A DNA stretch of 64,000 bases from Acidovorax sp. Leaf191. Its GTDB lineage: Bacteria; Pseudomonadota; Gammaproteobacteria; Burkholderiales; Burkholderiaceae_C. Location of the stretch: NCBI RefSeq assembly GCF_001424425.1, contig NZ_LMPT01000023.1, positions 2,170 to 66,169 on the forward strand, read 5' to 3'. Both the position numbers and the translations under genes were made by a program. Below, in pieces: positions 9,220-18,026 of this stretch (positions are counted from its first letter, which is position 1; each line of letters starts with the position of its first letter). The notes beneath the pieces are model-generated. The model searched no databases, was not told where the DNA came from, and worked only from the letters and a program-made list of their open reading frames with translations.

Positions 9220-10536
9220 ATGAGCACCTACTTCTCCGACATCTCCCCCATCGCCTACGAAGGCCCCGATTCCACCAACCCGCTGGCCTTCAAGTGGTAC
9301 GACAAAGACCGCCTGGTGCTGGGCAAGCGCATGCAAGACCACCTGCGTTTTGCCGTGTGCTACTGGCACAGCTTCTGCTGGAACGGCTTCGACCCCTTCG
9401 GCTACGACGGCACCTTCGAGCGCCCGTGGCAGCAGGTGGCCGACCCCATGGCCGCGGCGCGGCTGAAGGCCGATGCGGCGTTCGACTTCTTCGCCCGGCT
9501 GGGCACGCCGTACTACTGCTTTCACGACCGCGACGTGGCGCCCGAGGGCAGCACCCCCCGCGAGAGCGTGAGGTACCTGCACGAGATGGTGGACGTGCTG
9601 CAGGCCAAGCAGGCCCAGACGGGCGTGAAGCTGCTGTGGGGCACGGCCAACCTGTTCAGCCACCGGCGCTTCATGTCGGGCGCCTCCACCAACCCGGACC
9701 CCGACATCTTTGCGCTGGCCGCGTTGCAGGTGAAGGAGGCGATGGACGCGACGCTCAAGCTTGGCGGCGAGAACTACGTGCTGTGGGGCGGCCGCGAGGG
9801 GTATGAAACCCTGCTCAACACCCGCGTGGGCCACGAGCTGGACCAGATGGGGCGCTTCTTGAACATGGTGGTGGAGTACAAGCACAAGATCGGCTTCACC
9901 GGCACCATCCTGATCGAGCCCAAGCCGCGCGAGCCCTCCAAGCACCAGTACGACTTCGACACCGCCACGGTCTACGGGTTTCTGGCCCGCTACGGCCTGG
10001 ACAAGGAGATCAAGGTCAACATCGAGGCCAACCACGCCACGCTGTCGGGGCACAGCTTCGAGCACGAGATCGCCACGGCCATCGACCTGGGCATCTTCGG
10101 CTCCATCGACATGAACCGCGGCGACATGCAGTGCGGCTGGGACACCGACCAGTTCCCCAACAACATCCCGGAGACCGCGCTGGCCCTGTACCTGATCCTG
10201 CAGGCCGGCGGCTTCACCACCGGGGGCCTCAACTTCGACGCCAAGGTGCGGCGCCAGTCGCTGGATGCCGAGGACATGTTCCACGGCCACATCGGCGGCA
10301 TGGACGTCGCGGCCCGGGCGCTGCTGATCGCCGAGAAGATGGTCACCGACGGCCGCCTGGCCCGCCACGTCGATGCCCGCTATGCTGGCTGGAACGCGGC
10401 CTTCGGCCAGGATTTGCTGGCCGGCCGTCTGGGACTGGCCGAGGTGGCCGACCGCGCCCTGGAGCGCAACCAGGACACGCGGCCGGTGTCGGGCCGGCAG
10501 GAGCTGCTGGAGAACCTGCTCAACAGCTATCTTTGA
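9220..10536 (+). CDS. xylA: Xylose isomerase
   Basis: 438 residues, a class II xylose isomerase, interconverting D-xylose and D-xylulose with two divalent metals. The FHDRD block (101-105) holds the catalytic histidine and aspartate, and GGREGYE (190-196) and the LIEPKP segment (231-236) contribute metal-binding acidic residues. The ATG at 9220 follows GAGAAAAC; an in-frame ATG at 9157 overlapping the xylB stop would add 21 low-complexity residues and is less likely. Gene order xylB-xylA within the operon fixes the pathway as isomerase-type. Confidence 0.96.
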   Translation: MSTYFSDISPIAYEGPDSTNPLAFKWYDKDRLVLGKRMQDHLRFAVCYWHSFCWNGFDPFGYDGTFERPWQQVADPMAAARLKADAAFDFFARLGTPYYCFHDRDVAPEGSTPRESVRYLHEMVDVLQAKQAQTGVKLLWGTANLFSHRRFMSGASTNPDPDIFALAALQVKEAMDATLKLGGENYVLWGGREGYETLLNTRVGHELDQMGRFLNMVVEYKHKIGFTGTILIEPKPREPSKHQYDFDTATVYGFLARYGLDKEIKVNIEANHATLSGHSFEHEIATAIDLGIFGSIDMNRGDMQCGWDTDQFPNNIPETALALYLILQAGGFTTGGLNFDAKVRRQSLDAEDMFHGHIGGMDVAARALLIAEKMVTDGRLARHVDARYAGWNAAFGQDLLAGRLGLAEVADRALERNQDTRPVSGRQELLENLLNSYL

Positions 10537-10559
10537 CAACAACGAACCGAAAGCTTGGT

Positions 10560-11564
10560 ATGAAACCTGTGGTGTGGGGCGTGCTGAGCACGGCCAGGAT
10601 CGGCATGCAGCACGTGATTCCGGCCCTGCTGGCGAGCCCGCTGGTGGAGTTGCGCGGCATCGCCTCGCGCACGCTGCCTGCGGCCCGGCAGGCGGCGCAG
10701 AAGCTGGGCATTGCGCAGGCCTACGGCAGCTACGAAGAGCTGCTGGCCGACCCGGCCATCGAGGCCATCTACAACCCGCTGCCCAACCACCTGCATGTGC
10801 CGCTGACCCTGCAGGCCGCTGCTGCGGGCAAGCACGTGCTGTGCGAGAAGCCCGTGGCGCTGAGCGCGGCAGAGGCCCAAACACTGCGCGCCGCCGCAGG
10901 CCAGGTGCACATCGAAGAGGCTTTCATGGTGCGCCACCACCCGCAGTGGCACCGCGCGCGCGAACTGGTGCGGGCCGGGCGCATCGGCACGCCGCAGGCG
11001 GTGCAGGTGTTCTTTTCGTACTTCAACGACGACCCGCACAACATCCGCAACCAGCCGGGCATCGGCGGCGGGGCGCTGTACGACATCGGCTGCTACGCGG
11101 TGCTGGCCGGGCGCTATCTGTTCGAGGCGGAGCCGCAGCGCGCCGTCGCCTTGGTGCACCGCGACCCGGCGCTGGGGACCGACCGGCTGACCAGCGCGCT
11201 GCTGGACTTTGGCGCGGGTCGGCAGGCCAGCTTCACCGTGTCGACGCAGAGCGTGCGCTACCAGCGGGTGCAGGTGGTGGGCACGCGCGGCCGCATCGAG
11301 CTCTTGATCCCCTTCAACGCGGTGCGCGGTGGCGAGATGCGCCTGGCGCTGGACGAGGGCGGCCTGCTGGACGGCAGCAGCATCACCAACGAAACCCTGA
11401 CAGCCTGCGACCAGTACCAGCTGCAGGTGGAGGCCTTCTCGCGCCGCGTGCGGGACGGTGCGGCCCCGCAGGCCCAGGGCATCGACGACGCGGTGGCCCA
11501 GGCGCGGGTGATCGACGCGCTCTGGCAGTCCGAGCGCACCGGGCGGTGGGAAGCACTCGCCTGA
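10560..11564 (+). CDS. Gfo/Idh/MocA-family oxidoreductase, possible sugar dehydrogenase
   Basis: 334 residues starting 23 bp after xylA. The N-terminal Rossmann region begins WGVLSTARIG and contains the family CEKPV motif (GKHVLCEKPVALS, about 96-108) whose lysine takes part in catalysis; the C-terminal alpha/beta domain includes GGGALYDIGCY. The closest types are NADP-dependent D-xylose 1-dehydrogenases and glucose-fructose oxidoreductase-like enzymes. Being the last gene of the xyl operon, it may oxidise xylose or a related sugar as a side route. The frame continues open upstream through xylA in another phase, which I treat as chance. Confidence 0.85.
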   Translation: MKPVVWGVLSTARIGMQHVIPALLASPLVELRGIASRTLPAARQAAQKLGIAQAYGSYEELLADPAIEAIYNPLPNHLHVPLTLQAAAAGKHVLCEKPVALSAAEAQTLRAAAGQVHIEEAFMVRHHPQWHRARELVRAGRIGTPQAVQVFFSYFNDDPHNIRNQPGIGGGALYDIGCYAVLAGRYLFEAEPQRAVALVHRDPALGTDRLTSALLDFGAGRQASFTVSTQSVRYQRVQVVGTRGRIELLIPFNAVRGGEMRLALDEGGLLDGSSITNETLTACDQYQLQVEAFSRRVRDGAAPQAQGIDDAVAQARVIDALWQSERTGRWEALA

Positions 11565-11937
11565 AGGCGGCGCGAACCCGCGACCAGAGGGCGCCCGGGC
11601 CCACCGGCTCGGGGTTTGGCATCATTGACAGGGTGCCCCGGGCAGGGCGCACAAGCCCTCCGGCGCCGCCGTCCGGGCCCGGAACGCTGGCGGCCGCCCG
11701 AAGCCGGTTGGCGGCAGTCTAAAATCCCGCTCACTGTCACCCCCCGTCCTTGCGATGCCGGATCGGGGCGACCCCGCGCCCCAGCCTCTTGTCCGCGGTG
11801 CCCGCCGTAGTTGCTCCGTTGCTCTAGGGTCAGGCACTTTCCAATTCACCTGTGATGCCGCTGCCGATCCCATACCTGTCCGCCGCTCCTGCACCCGCCA
11901 CCGCTGGCCTGGCCCGGCCGCGGGGGTGCCGCGCATG
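11565..11937. other. Intergenic region upstream of hda
   Basis: About 370 bp without a convincing gene. The frame of hda is open from an ATG at 11755, but the extra 61 codons are arginine- and proline-rich and unlike Hda. A TCTAAAATCCC run near 11717 resembles beta-proteobacterial -10 regions, without a clear -35. No terminator with a T-run is visible after the last xylose gene. Confidence 0.45.
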
Positions 11938-12636
11938 ATGAAGCAGCTGGCGCTGGACATCGGCCTGGCCACGGGGCCCACCCTGGCCCGTTTCTTCGCC
12001 GGCCCCAACGAGGCCGCGCTGCAGCACCTGCGCCTGGCCGCCGGGGACGGCAGCAGCCTGGCCACGCGGTCGCCCGTGCCCACCTACCTGTGGGGCGAGC
12101 CCGGCAGCGGCAAGACCCACCTGCTCAAGGCGGTGCGCCAGTCCCTCCGGGAGCAGGGCGCCAGCGTCGGCTGGCTCGACCCGTCGGTGGCCGAGCCGCT
12201 GGACTTCAACGAAGACTGGGCCGCCATCGTCATGGACGACGTGCATCTGTACGACACCGCCCAGCAGGCCACGGCGTTCAACTGGTTCGTCAACGCCATC
12301 AGCCCGGCCAGCGGCAGCCAGCGCTGGGTGCTGGCCGCCGGCAACCTGCCCCCGGCCGACCTGCCCCTGCGCGACGACCTGCGTAGCCGCCTGGGCTGGG
12401 GCCATGTGTTCCAGCTGCAGCTGCTGGGCGAGTCCGAGCGCCGCTCGGTGCTGCGCCAGGAGGCCGACGCCCGCGGCGTGTTCCTGGGCGACGACGTGAT
12501 GGACTACATGCTCAACCGCTTCTCGCGCGACCTGGGCAGCCTGATGCTGCTGCTCGACCAGCTCGATGCCTTTGCGCTGCGCACCCAGCGGGCCATCACC
12601 ATCCCCCTGCTCAAAACGATGCTCGAATCGGAATGA
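11938..12636 (+). CDS. hda: DnaA regulatory inactivator Hda
   Basis: 232 residues from the second of two adjacent ATGs. Hda binds the DNA-loaded sliding clamp and makes DnaA hydrolyse its ATP, preventing re-initiation. The N-terminal QLALDI (3-8) matches the clamp-binding motif position, WGEPGSGKTHL (52-62) is Walker A and VMDDVH is Walker B; the rest matches the DnaA-like AAA+ domain without the DNA-binding domain of DnaA. It is followed closely by a HAD phosphatase, pcnB and folK in the same direction, a neighbourhood I recall as recurrent in Burkholderiales. Confidence 0.93.
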   Translation: MKQLALDIGLATGPTLARFFAGPNEAALQHLRLAAGDGSSLATRSPVPTYLWGEPGSGKTHLLKAVRQSLREQGASVGWLDPSVAEPLDFNEDWAAIVMDDVHLYDTAQQATAFNWFVNAISPASGSQRWVLAAGNLPPADLPLRDDLRSRLGWGHVFQLQLLGESERRSVLRQEADARGVFLGDDVMDYMLNRFSRDLGSLMLLLDQLDAFALRTQRAITIPLLKTMLESE

Positions 12637-12669
12637 TGACGCGTCCTTCCTTGCCTTTTGTGAACCTGA

Positions 12670-13395
12670 ATGACCTCTGACACCCGCCCCCTGCGGCTTG
12701 CGCTGTTCGACCTCGACCACACGCTGCTGCCGCTCGACTCCGACTACGAGTGGGGCGAGTTCACCATCCGCATCGGCTGGAATGACCCGGTGGAGTTCGC
12801 ACGGCGCAACGGCGAGTTCTATGCCCACTACCAGGCCGGTACGCTCAATGTGCACGACTACGTGCGCTTTGCGACCGAGGCCGTGCGCCTGCGCGGGCCC
12901 GAGGCTTCGGCCGCCGCGCATGCGCAGTTCATGCGCGAGGTGATCGGCCCGGCCATCCAGCCCCAGGCGCGCGATTTGATTCGCCAGCACCAGGCCGCAG
13001 GCGACACGGTGCTGATCGTCACCGCCACCAACGAGTTCGTGACCCGCCCCATCGCCCATGCGCTCGGCGTCGCCGACGATGCGCTGCTGGCCGTGCAATT
13101 GGCGCGCGACCCGCTCAGTGGCTGGTACACCGGCGAGATCGACGGCGTGCCCACCATGCGCGAAGGCAAGGTGCGCCGCATGGAAGAGTGGCTGGCCGCA
13201 CGCCAGCTTGGCTGGGCGGACGTGGACAGCACGTTCTACAGCGACTCCATGAACGACGTGCCCCTGCTCGAGAAGGTGAACCGCCCCGTGGCCACCAACC
13301 CCGACCCGCGCCTGCGCGCGCTGGCCCAGGAGCGCGGCTGGCGCATACTGGACCTGTTCCCCCAGACTGAAGCCAGCCAGGACGCTGCTTCCTGA
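12670..13395 (+). CDS. HAD-IB family hydrolase (phosphoserine phosphatase-like)
   Basis: 241 residues with the complete HAD set: motif I FDLDHTLL (nucleophile Asp14, general acid Asp16), motif II TAT near 119, motif III lysine in MREGKVRR, and motif IV FYSDSMNDVPLLE. The helical cap between motifs I and II is of the SerB type. Such proteins hydrolyse small phosphate monoesters; the substrate is not evident, and the serine pathway is not nearby. It sits 33 bp after hda and 44 bp before pcnB and is probably co-transcribed with them. Confidence 0.88.
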   Translation: MTSDTRPLRLALFDLDHTLLPLDSDYEWGEFTIRIGWNDPVEFARRNGEFYAHYQAGTLNVHDYVRFATEAVRLRGPEASAAAHAQFMREVIGPAIQPQARDLIRQHQAAGDTVLIVTATNEFVTRPIAHALGVADDALLAVQLARDPLSGWYTGEIDGVPTMREGKVRRMEEWLAARQLGWADVDSTFYSDSMNDVPLLEKVNRPVATNPDPRLRALAQERGWRILDLFPQTEASQDAAS

Positions 13396-13439
13396 CACCC
13401 GCGCGCCAGCGCCAGACCTTTTGCTTCACTCGCTGACCC

Positions 13440-15062
13440 ATGATCAAGAAGTTCATTGACAAACTGCTGGGCAAATCGACCCCCGGCACCTCGGGCGGCA
13501 AGCCCCATTTCGGCAAGCGCGAAGAGGTGCCCTCCACGGTGCACGGCATCAACCCCGAGCTGGTGGACCGCCGGGCTGCCGAGGTCGTGGCCACGCTCAA
13601 GCAGGCCGGCTACGAGGCGTATATCGTGGGCGGCGCCGTGCGCGACCTGCTGCTGGGCCTGCGCCCCAAGGACTTCGACGTGGCCACCAACGCCACGCCC
13701 GAGCAGGTCAAGGGTCTCTTCCGGCGCGCGTTCATCATCGGCAAGCGTTTTCGCATCGTGCACGTGGTGCACGGCCGGGGCCGCGAGCATGAGGTGATCG
13801 AAGTCTCCACCTTCCGCGCCTACCTGGACAACAGCGCCGCAGGGCAGCAGGTCAGCGGCAACGAGAAGACCTCCAGGGCGGCCCTGGCGGGCATGCAGCA
13901 TGCCGTGGACGCATCGGGCCGCGTGCTGCGCGACAACGTCTGGGGCCCGCAGGACGAAGACGCCACGCGCCGCGACTTCACGGTGAACGCCATGTACTAC
14001 GACCCGGTCAGCCAGATCGTGGTGGACTACCACAAGGGCATCCAGGACGCGAAGAAGAAGACGCTGCGCATGATCGGCGACCCGGCCACGCGCTACCGCG
14101 AAGACCCGGTGCGCATCATCCGCGCGGTGCGCTTTGCGGCCAAGCTCAGCGGCCTGGGTTTCACCATCGAGGCCAAGACCGCCGCACCCCTGGTGGAGTC
14201 GCAGACCCTGCTGGCCGACGTGCCGCAAAGCCGCATGTTCGACGAGATGCTCAAGCTGCTGCAGACGGGCCACTCGATCGCGAGCGTGGAGCAACTGCGC
14301 AAGCTGGGCATGGCCAAGGGCATCTACCCGTTGCTGGATGTGGCGGTGGAGCGCGCCGACACCCCGTTCGTGAAGGCCGCGCTGCTGGACACCGACCGCC
14401 GTGTGAACGAAGGCAAGCCCGTGGCCCCGAGCTTCTTGCTGGCCTGCGTGCTGTGGGAAGACGTGCGCAAGAGCTGGACGGAGCGCCTGGCCCAGCGCCA
14501 GCACCCGCTGCCTGCGCTGCAGGACGCCATCGACGATGTGTTCGACAAGCGCATCGGCGATGTGTCGGGCCGCGGCAAGCTGGCCGCAGACATGCGCGAG
14601 ATCTGGGTCATGCAGCCCCGCTTTGAAAAGCGCGTGGGCAGCACGCCGTTCGGCATGGTGATCCAGCCGCGCTTTCGCGCGGGCTTCGACTTCTTGCGCC
14701 TGCGCGCCGATGTGGGCGAGGTGGAGGAGGCCCTGGCGGAGTGGTGGCAGGACTTCCAGGGCGCCGACGACGAGCGCCGCGAAGACCTGATGGACCAGGC
14801 CAAGGAAGAGCAAAAGACCCGCCAGAAGGCCCAGCAGGCGGTGGTCAAGCGCGTGCCGCGCCCGGCACCTGCACCCGCCCCTGCACCCGCCGCGGCCCCC
14901 CGCGAGGGCGGCGATGCCGACGCAGCCGATGCCGGTGACGGCGCCGCCGAGTTCACGGCCGACGGCGCAGCCGCCCCCAAGAAGCGCCGCCGCCGTCGCC
15001 GCAAGCCCGTGGGCGACGGCAGTGCCAGCAGCTCGGTCCCCGGCCCCGAGCAGGACGCCTGA
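13440..15062 (+). CDS. pcnB: Poly(A) polymerase I
   Basis: 540 residues. Class II nucleotidyltransferase that adds 3' poly(A) tails to RNA and so promotes decay. The catalytic head has VGGAVRDLLLG (63-73) and the metal-binding DFD (78-80), followed by the RRDFTVNAMYYDP motif and the RFAAKLSGLGF RNA-binding region, which separates poly(A) polymerases from CCA-adding enzymes. The C-terminal 70 residues are alanine/proline-rich and end in an arginine/lysine cluster (KKRRRRRRK), an RNA-binding tail common in PcnB. The last gene of the series, folK, follows after 76 bp. Confidence 0.96.
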   Translation: MIKKFIDKLLGKSTPGTSGGKPHFGKREEVPSTVHGINPELVDRRAAEVVATLKQAGYEAYIVGGAVRDLLLGLRPKDFDVATNATPEQVKGLFRRAFIIGKRFRIVHVVHGRGREHEVIEVSTFRAYLDNSAAGQQVSGNEKTSRAALAGMQHAVDASGRVLRDNVWGPQDEDATRRDFTVNAMYYDPVSQIVVDYHKGIQDAKKKTLRMIGDPATRYREDPVRIIRAVRFAAKLSGLGFTIEAKTAAPLVESQTLLADVPQSRMFDEMLKLLQTGHSIASVEQLRKLGMAKGIYPLLDVAVERADTPFVKAALLDTDRRVNEGKPVAPSFLLACVLWEDVRKSWTERLAQRQHPLPALQDAIDDVFDKRIGDVSGRGKLAADMREIWVMQPRFEKRVGSTPFGMVIQPRFRAGFDFLRLRADVGEVEEALAEWWQDFQGADDERREDLMDQAKEEQKTRQKAQQAVVKRVPRPAPAPAPAPAAAPREGGDADAADAGDGAAEFTADGAAAPKKRRRRRRKPVGDGSASSSVPGPEQDA

Positions 15063-15138
15063 TCGGCATGGCCCCGCGCCCTGCAGCCGCGATGCGGTGG
15101 GTGCGGCAGCCACAAGACAACCCACGGCGCAGACCCCG

Positions 15139-15675
15139 ATGACCCCGGCACCGCAGAGCGGCGCAGCGCCTGCGCTGCGGCCTGACGACCAATCCGCTTC
15201 CACGGCCTATATCGGCCTGGGTGCCAACCTGGGCGATGCCGCCGCCGCCCTGGGCGCAGCCGCCCGTGCCATCCATGCCTTGCCAGGCACGCAGGTGCTG
15301 CGCGCATCGTCGCTGTACCGCAGCGCGCCGGTGGACGCCACGGGCCCGGACTATCACAACGCGGTGGTCGCCGTGCGCACTGCCCTGGCCCCCCACGCCT
15401 TGCTGAGCGCGCTGCAGGCCATCGAGGCGGCCGCCGGCCGCGAGCGCCCCTACCGCAACGCACCCCGCACGCTGGACCTGGACATCCTGTTTTTTGGCGA
15501 ACAGGCGATCGACACGCCCACCCTGACCGTGCCGCACCCGCGCCTGCAGGAACGCGCGTTCGTGCTTCTGCCCCTGGCCGAGATCGCGCCCCGCCAAGTC
15601 CACCCTGAGTGGCTGGCGGCGGTGCAGGATCAGCGCATCGAGCGGCTGTCGGCCGCGTGGTGCGAAGGGCTGTAG
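15139..15675 (+). CDS. folK: HPPK, 6-hydroxymethyl-7,8-dihydropterin pyrophosphokinase
   Basis: 178 residues. Transfers pyrophosphate from ATP to hydroxymethyl-dihydropterin in folate synthesis. The core motifs are AYIGLGANLGD near the N-terminus, SSLYRSAPVDATGPDYHNAV, and the metal- and ATP-binding RTLDLDILFFG with the downstream PHPRLQERAFVL. The ATG at 15139 follows the pcnB stop after 76 bp and gives a 20-residue proline/alanine leader; no strong ribosome-binding site is seen. pcnB-folK adjacency is common in proteobacteria. Confidence 0.95.
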   Translation: MTPAPQSGAAPALRPDDQSASTAYIGLGANLGDAAAALGAAARAIHALPGTQVLRASSLYRSAPVDATGPDYHNAVVAVRTALAPHALLSALQAIEAAAGRERPYRNAPRTLDLDILFFGEQAIDTPTLTVPHPRLQERAFVLLPLAEIAPRQVHPEWLAAVQDQRIERLSAAWCEGL

Positions 15676-15770
15676 CCGCCCACTGGTCGCGCTGATCGGC
15701 TCTGCCGAGAGCAGCCGGCAAACCGCAGGTGGTGTCGCCCTGGGGCGGGCGGCGCCGGCGACTCAGGGGT

Positions 15771-16406
15771 TCAACCCTGCCGCGCGCGTTGGTTGGACGC
15801 AAACACGTTGTCCTTGGCCAGCGCCGTGCCCGCCTGCACCGCGGCCATCCAGTCGGCCGTGGACACGGCTGCGGCAAAGTTGCTGTGGAACACCACGCTG
15901 AACACCCGGTGGATCTCTTCAGCGCTCGCGCGGCCCGCGGCATTGGCGTAGGGCAGGGCGCCCGTCGCATCGGCCAGGAACTCCACCGACAGCCCGCGGT
16001 GCGAGGCTTCGTAGATCGTGCTGGCGTCGCAGTTGTGCGTCATGTAGCCCACCACCGTGAGGGTGTCGATGCCGCGCTCGGCCAGCCACTCGGCCAAGCC
16101 GGTGTTCGTGAAGGCGCTGGCCATGCTCTTTTCGATGCGGTGGTCGGCGTGGCGGCGGGCCACTTCGGGGTGCAGTTGCCAACGGTCGGTGGCCTTGTCG
16201 AACACGGGCGCACCGGTCGGCGCCGTGTGCTGCACCACCACCACCGGCACGCCGGCGGCGTGGGCGGCGTCCATGGCGCGGGCGATGTTGGGCAGGGTGT
16301 CGGCAACGGGCGGGTATTCGATGGGCAGGTTGCCGCCCGCGAAATACTCGTTTTGCACGTCGATGACGATCAAGGCGCGGCGGGGGGCGGTGGTGGCAGA
16401 GGTCAT
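15771..16406 (-). CDS. Isochorismatase-like cysteine hydrolase
   Basis: 211 residues from the ATG at 16406. The catalytic triad of the family is visible: Asp16 in VIDVQNEY, Lys93 in IEKSMASAF and Cys126 in GYMTHNCDAS. Members hydrolyse amides such as nicotinamide, ureidoacrylate or N-carbamoyl compounds, or isochorismate; nothing here fixes the substrate. It is divergently transcribed from a GlxA-type AraC regulator across a 124-bp gap, a pairing seen often for this hydrolase family, so it is probably the regulator's target. Confidence 0.88.
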   Translation of the reverse strand: MTSATTAPRRALIVIDVQNEYFAGGNLPIEYPPVADTLPNIARAMDAAHAAGVPVVVVQHTAPTGAPVFDKATDRWQLHPEVARRHADHRIEKSMASAFTNTGLAEWLAERGIDTLTVVGYMTHNCDASTIYEASHRGLSVEFLADATGALPYANAAGRASAEEIHRVFSVVFHSNFAAAVSTADWMAAVQAGTALAKDNVFASNQRARQG

Positions 16407-16530
16407 GGTCACGGTCCTGGGTGGATGGAGAAAAGTCTGGGATTGCCGTTCGGGAACGAGGTGATTGTTCGCGCTTGGGCTGTCCACCAAAAGTGGCTGG
16501 ATTGACATGCATCGATAGAATCGGGCCATC

Positions 16531-17532
16531 ATGCCTGCCTCTGCTGCGTCTTCCCCGCTGCCCGCTTCGTCGCCCGCCCCGGACACCGTGGCCGTCGTGG
16601 CCTTCGACGGCATCAGCCCGTTTCACCTGTCGGTGCCCTGCCTGGTGTTTGGGGAGGACCGCACGGCCGAGGGCGCGCACCGCTACCGGCTGGTGGTGTG
16701 TGGCGTGGAGCGCGGGCCGCTGCGCACCTCGGCGGGTTTTGGCATCCACGTGGACCATGGCCTGGCGGCACTGCGGCGCGCGCAGATCATCGTGGTGCCG
16801 TCCTGGCGCGATGACCTGGCGCCGGCGCCACCTGCTTTGCTGGCGGCGCTGCAGGCGGCACACCGCCGCGGTGCGCGCATCGTGGGGCTGTGCCTGGGCG
16901 CCTTTGTGCTGGCCGAGGCGGGGCTGCTCGACGGCCGTGCCGCCACCACGCACTGGGCGCTGGCGCAGGAGTTTGCGCGGCGCTACCCCCGCGTGCTGCC
17001 GCGCCCGGAGGTGCTGTACGTGGAGGATGGCCTGGTGCTCACCTCGGCCGGCACGGCTGCGGGCATCGACTGCTGCCTGCATCTGCTGTGCCAGCAGCAC
17101 GGCGCCGAGGTGGCCAACCGCGCCGCGCGCCGCATGGTGGTCGCCCCGCACCGCCAGGGCGGGCAGGCGCAGTACATCCAGCAGCCGGTGGCGCCGTCGG
17201 TGCGTGGCGACCGGCTGGCGCCGCTGCTGCAGTGGCTGGGCGAGCACCTGCACCACACCCACACGCTCGAATCCCTGGCCGAGCGCGCGGTGATGAGCCC
17301 GCGCACCTTCACCCGGCGTTTTCGGCAGTCCACCGGCACCACCGTGGGCCAGTGGCTGCAGAACCAGCGCATCGCCCTCGCGCAGCGCCTGCTGGAGGGC
17401 AGCGACCAGTCCATCGAGGCCGTGGCCGCCGAGGCCGGCTTCGGCTCGGCCGTCTCGCTGCGGCAGCACTTCTCGGCGGGCGTGGGCATAGCGCCCTCGG
17501 CCTACCGGCGGCAGTTTCGCCGCACGGCGTAG
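16531..17532 (+). CDS. GlxA-family AraC-type transcriptional regulator
   Basis: 333 residues in two domains. The first (about 20-205) is a DJ-1/PfpI class I glutamine-amidotransferase-like sensor domain, with GLCLGAFVLAEAGLL at the nucleophile elbow. The second (about 235-333) is a two-helix-turn-helix AraC DNA-binding domain ending in FGSAVSLRQHFSAGVG and the Y-R-R-x-F terminus. Family members often control amine or amide metabolism. It is divergent from the cysteine hydrolase at 15771 and probably activates it. Confidence 0.9.
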   Translation: MPASAASSPLPASSPAPDTVAVVAFDGISPFHLSVPCLVFGEDRTAEGAHRYRLVVCGVERGPLRTSAGFGIHVDHGLAALRRAQIIVVPSWRDDLAPAPPALLAALQAAHRRGARIVGLCLGAFVLAEAGLLDGRAATTHWALAQEFARRYPRVLPRPEVLYVEDGLVLTSAGTAAGIDCCLHLLCQQHGAEVANRAARRMVVAPHRQGGQAQYIQQPVAPSVRGDRLAPLLQWLGEHLHHTHTLESLAERAVMSPRTFTRRFRQSTGTTVGQWLQNQRIALAQRLLEGSDQSIEAVAAEAGFGSAVSLRQHFSAGVGIAPSAYRRQFRRTA

Positions 17533-17540
17533 TGCATTCG

Positions 17541-17620
17541 TGATGGAATGATTTGCTATTGATTTGCTATTGATTTGATAGCTGATTGCGCCCGATGGAA
17601 AAGCGGCAGAGGCGTTTTTC
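17541..17620 (+). repeat. Dispersed hairpin repeat, copy 1
   Basis: Starts after the AraC-type gene. Contains GATTTGATAGCTG, then AAGCGGCAGAGGCGTTTTT. The TTTGATAGCT core and the GAGGC-T(n) tail recur at about 31061, 42217 and 47447, and the GCGCTTG part also at 27028. An extra internal direct repeat (ATTTGCTATTG twice) is present in this copy. The T-run end could let it stop transcription from the AraC-type gene. Confidence 0.6.
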
Positions 17621-18010
17621 ATCCCATGGATGCGGTGCACGAAGGGCCCGTTCTGCCTGTCGCCTGATCACTGCTCCGCACTGCCCCGCACTGCACGCAT
17701 ATTCGAATGTCAGCGCCGGGGCACTGCGGGATTGCTTTCGGTGGTGCATTAAATGCTGCATTTCAATAAGCGCCAGTGATTTTCTGTTGTTATTAATTTT
17801 TCGACGGTATTTTTGTTCGGAATATTGCACTCCGTCGGGGTCGGAATTAATGGGGTGAAACGCCCAGAAGCATGCGTTGCATAGAGTGAATGGACCCGCT
17901 GGTTCAGTGCGGAAAATCGTATGGCCCCTGGGCTGGCGAATCATTTTTCTGATTATTCCGAGTGCTGCATACTGATTTTCTGTCATTGCCTGGCAGTTTC
18001 CCATCAGCAC
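17621..18010. other. AT-rich non-coding stretch
   Basis: About 390 bp whose base composition is clearly lower in GC than its neighbours, mainly 17740-17990. Both strands are broken by stops in most frames, and no product is recognised. It forms the upstream region of the binding-protein gene at 18027. It could be a long promoter region or a scrap of transferred DNA. Confidence 0.4.
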
Positions 18011-18026
18011 AGGAGGTCACCGCACC

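Noticed and set aside
9205..10884. A 559-codon open frame on the minus strand
   Set aside because: Antisense to xylA and the Gfo/Idh gene; no recognisable fold.
17567..18010. A 147-codon minus-strand frame over the AT-rich stretch
   Set aside because: It runs through the dispersed repeat and the AT-rich region and has no family match or start site that I can support.
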